From Frankiales bacterium (lineage in GTDB: Bacteria; Actinomycetota; Actinomycetes; Mycobacteriales; SCTD01), in the NCBI GenBank assembly GCA_025464795.1, contig JAODNB010000327.1:1-5869 (forward strand): DNA of 5,869 nucleotides, given 5' to 3'. Below the pieces are notes generated by a model, which searched no databases, was not told the origin of the DNA, and was given only the letters and a program-made list of their open reading frames with translations. Below, in pieces: positions 4,986 to 5,869 of this stretch; the stretch's first letter is position 1, and each line of letters begins with the position of its first letter. Position numbers and translations under genes: made by a program.

Positions 4986-5869
4986 ATGACGGACCGCACA
5001 CGCTGGAGTGGGACAGGGCGCCGGGCTGCGGCAGCCCTGCTGGCTGTCGGGGCGGTCACCGTTTCCGCGGCTGCCCCTGCACAGGCCAGTCTTCTGGGTG
5101 GCCTGCTCGGCACTGTCACCGGCGTCGTGGGCGGCACAGTCGGCGTCGTCTCGACGGCCCTCGACACCACGACCGGGCTGCTTGGCGGTGCCGACTGGGG
5201 GTACGCGCCGACGGTCGCGCGGATGCCCGAGGTGGCTGCTGCGGTGAACGCGAACGACATGTGGGCCAGGGGCTACGACGGTAGAGGCGTCGGCGTCGCG
5301 CTCATCGACACGGGCGTCGTCCCCGTGCAGGGGCTGACGTCCGGCAACGTCGTCGTCGGACCCGACTTGTCCCTGGACAGCCAAGGGCCGGCCGGCAACC
5401 TCGACAGCTACGGCCACGGCACCCACATGGCCGGGATCATCGCCGGCAACGACGGCACCGCGACCGGCTTCAAGGGGATCGCTCCCGCTGCAAAGCTGCT
5501 GAGCCTGCGGGTCGGCGCTCACGACGGCAGTGTCGATGTGTCGCAGCTGATCGCCGCGGTCGACTGGGTCGTCCAGCACCGCAACGACAACGCCATGAAC
5601 ATCAAGGTGCTCAACCTCTCGTTCGGCACCGACGGCACGCAGGACCCGAAGCTCGACCCGCTGACGCACGCGATCGAGAACGCCTGGCGTGCCGGCATCA
5701 CCGTCGTCGTCTCGGCCGGTAACGCCGGCGACACCCGCCCGTCCCTCGACAACCCCGCCCGCGACCCCTGGGTGATCGCGGTGGGTGCCGATGACACGCA
5801 CGGCACCAACGGCACGAGCGACGACACGATCCCGGACTTCTCGTCCAAGGGCTCCCTCACTCGCCACGA
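4986..5869 (+). CDS. Secreted S8 family (subtilisin-like) serine protease, 3' partial
   Basis: 294 codons are visible and the frame is still open at the right edge. The signal peptide has an n-region MTDRTRWSGTGRR, a hydrophobic core AAAALLAVGAVTVSAAA and likely cleavage after PAQA (residue 34). Residues 35-68 are a low-complexity Gly/Val/Leu/Thr segment (SLLGGLLG ... TTTGLLGG) in place of the roughly 70-90-residue I9 propeptide/inhibitor usual in secreted subtilases. The S8 domain starts near residue 85. Catalytic Asp108 lies in VALIDTGV, catalytic His144 in YGHGTHMAGIIAG, substrate-binding strand residues in KVLNLSFGTD (207-216), and oxyanion-hole Asn246 in VVVSAGNAGD. The nucleophile Ser (GTSMA motif) must lie beyond the window. 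The enzyme would act outside the membrane as an endopeptidase; its substrate is unknown. It is divergent from the small secreted-protein gene across about 330 bp. Confidence 0.93.
   Translation, partial: MTDRTRWSGTGRRAAAALLAVGAVTVSAAAPAQASLLGGLLGTVTGVVGGTVGVVSTALDTTTGLLGGADWGYAPTVARMPEVAAAVNANDMWARGYDGRGVGVALIDTGVVPVQGLTSGNVVVGPDLSLDSQGPAGNLDSYGHGTHMAGIIAGNDGTATGFKGIAPAAKLLSLRVGAHDGSVDVSQLIAAVDWVVQHRNDNAMNIKVLNLSFGTDGTQDPKLDPLTHAIENAWRAGITVVVSAGNAGDTRPSLDNPARDPWVIAVGADDTHGTNGTSDDTIPDFSSKGSLTRH

Noticed and set aside
4986..5087. Twin-arginine export of the protease (RR at residues 12-13)
   Set aside because: The residues around RR do not match the S/T-RR-x-F-L-K consensus; the peptide looks like an ordinary Sec signal.
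4887..5867. Minus-strand open frame opposite the S8 protease
   Set aside because: The plus strand carries all visible S8 catalytic motifs and a signal peptide; the antisense frame is compositionally biased and motif-free.

Overview
The window is high-GC DNA with GC-rich third codon positions, frequent GTG/ATG starts, four-base gene overlaps and strong purine-rich ribosome binding sites. This fits an actinobacterium. I cannot name a genus from sequence alone. There are six genes, two of them cut by the window edges, and no mobile elements, CRISPR arrays, rRNA or tRNA genes that I can see.

Left part (1-4045): a piece of an inositol-type catabolic locus. The window opens in the last 81 codons of a gene whose C-terminus resembles IolD, the TPP-dependent trihydroxycyclohexanedione hydrolase. 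It converges on, and overlaps by 20 bp, a minus-strand GntR/UTRA-family repressor. From a 74-bp divergent gap runs a plus-strand three-gene operon: an IolG-like Gfo/Idh/MocA dehydrogenase, an IolE-like inosose dehydratase and a PucR/CdaR-type regulator. The genes are joined by ATGA and GTGA stop/start overlaps. The inferred pathway is oxidation of an inositol to an inosose (IolG), dehydration to the diketone (IolE) and hydrolytic ring opening (IolD). The divergent gap holds a perfect 9-bp inverted repeat plus a third copy of its core, the obvious candidate operator. The operon thus has a divergent repressor at one end and a second regulator as its last gene.

Right part (4046-5869): cell-surface or secreted functions with no visible link to inositol. 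After a strong hairpin between convergent genes lies a minus-strand gene for a small secreted protein rich in Tyr and Trp, with one cysteine near each end of the mature chain. Its upstream region carries three tandem 11-bp repeats of an OmpR/PhoP-like type and a perfect 10-bp stem that would bury its Shine-Dalgarno sequence in the mRNA. Divergent from it, after about 330 bp of noncoding DNA, is a secreted S8 (subtilisin-like) protease that runs off the right edge. It has the catalytic Asp and His and the oxyanion Asn, but a short Gly/Val/Leu-rich segment where a folded I9 propeptide would normally be.

The most notable signals are the SD-masking hairpin with its upstream tandem repeats, the two back-to-back perfect hairpins in the 3' end of the IolE-like gene just before the PucR start, and the divergent operator.
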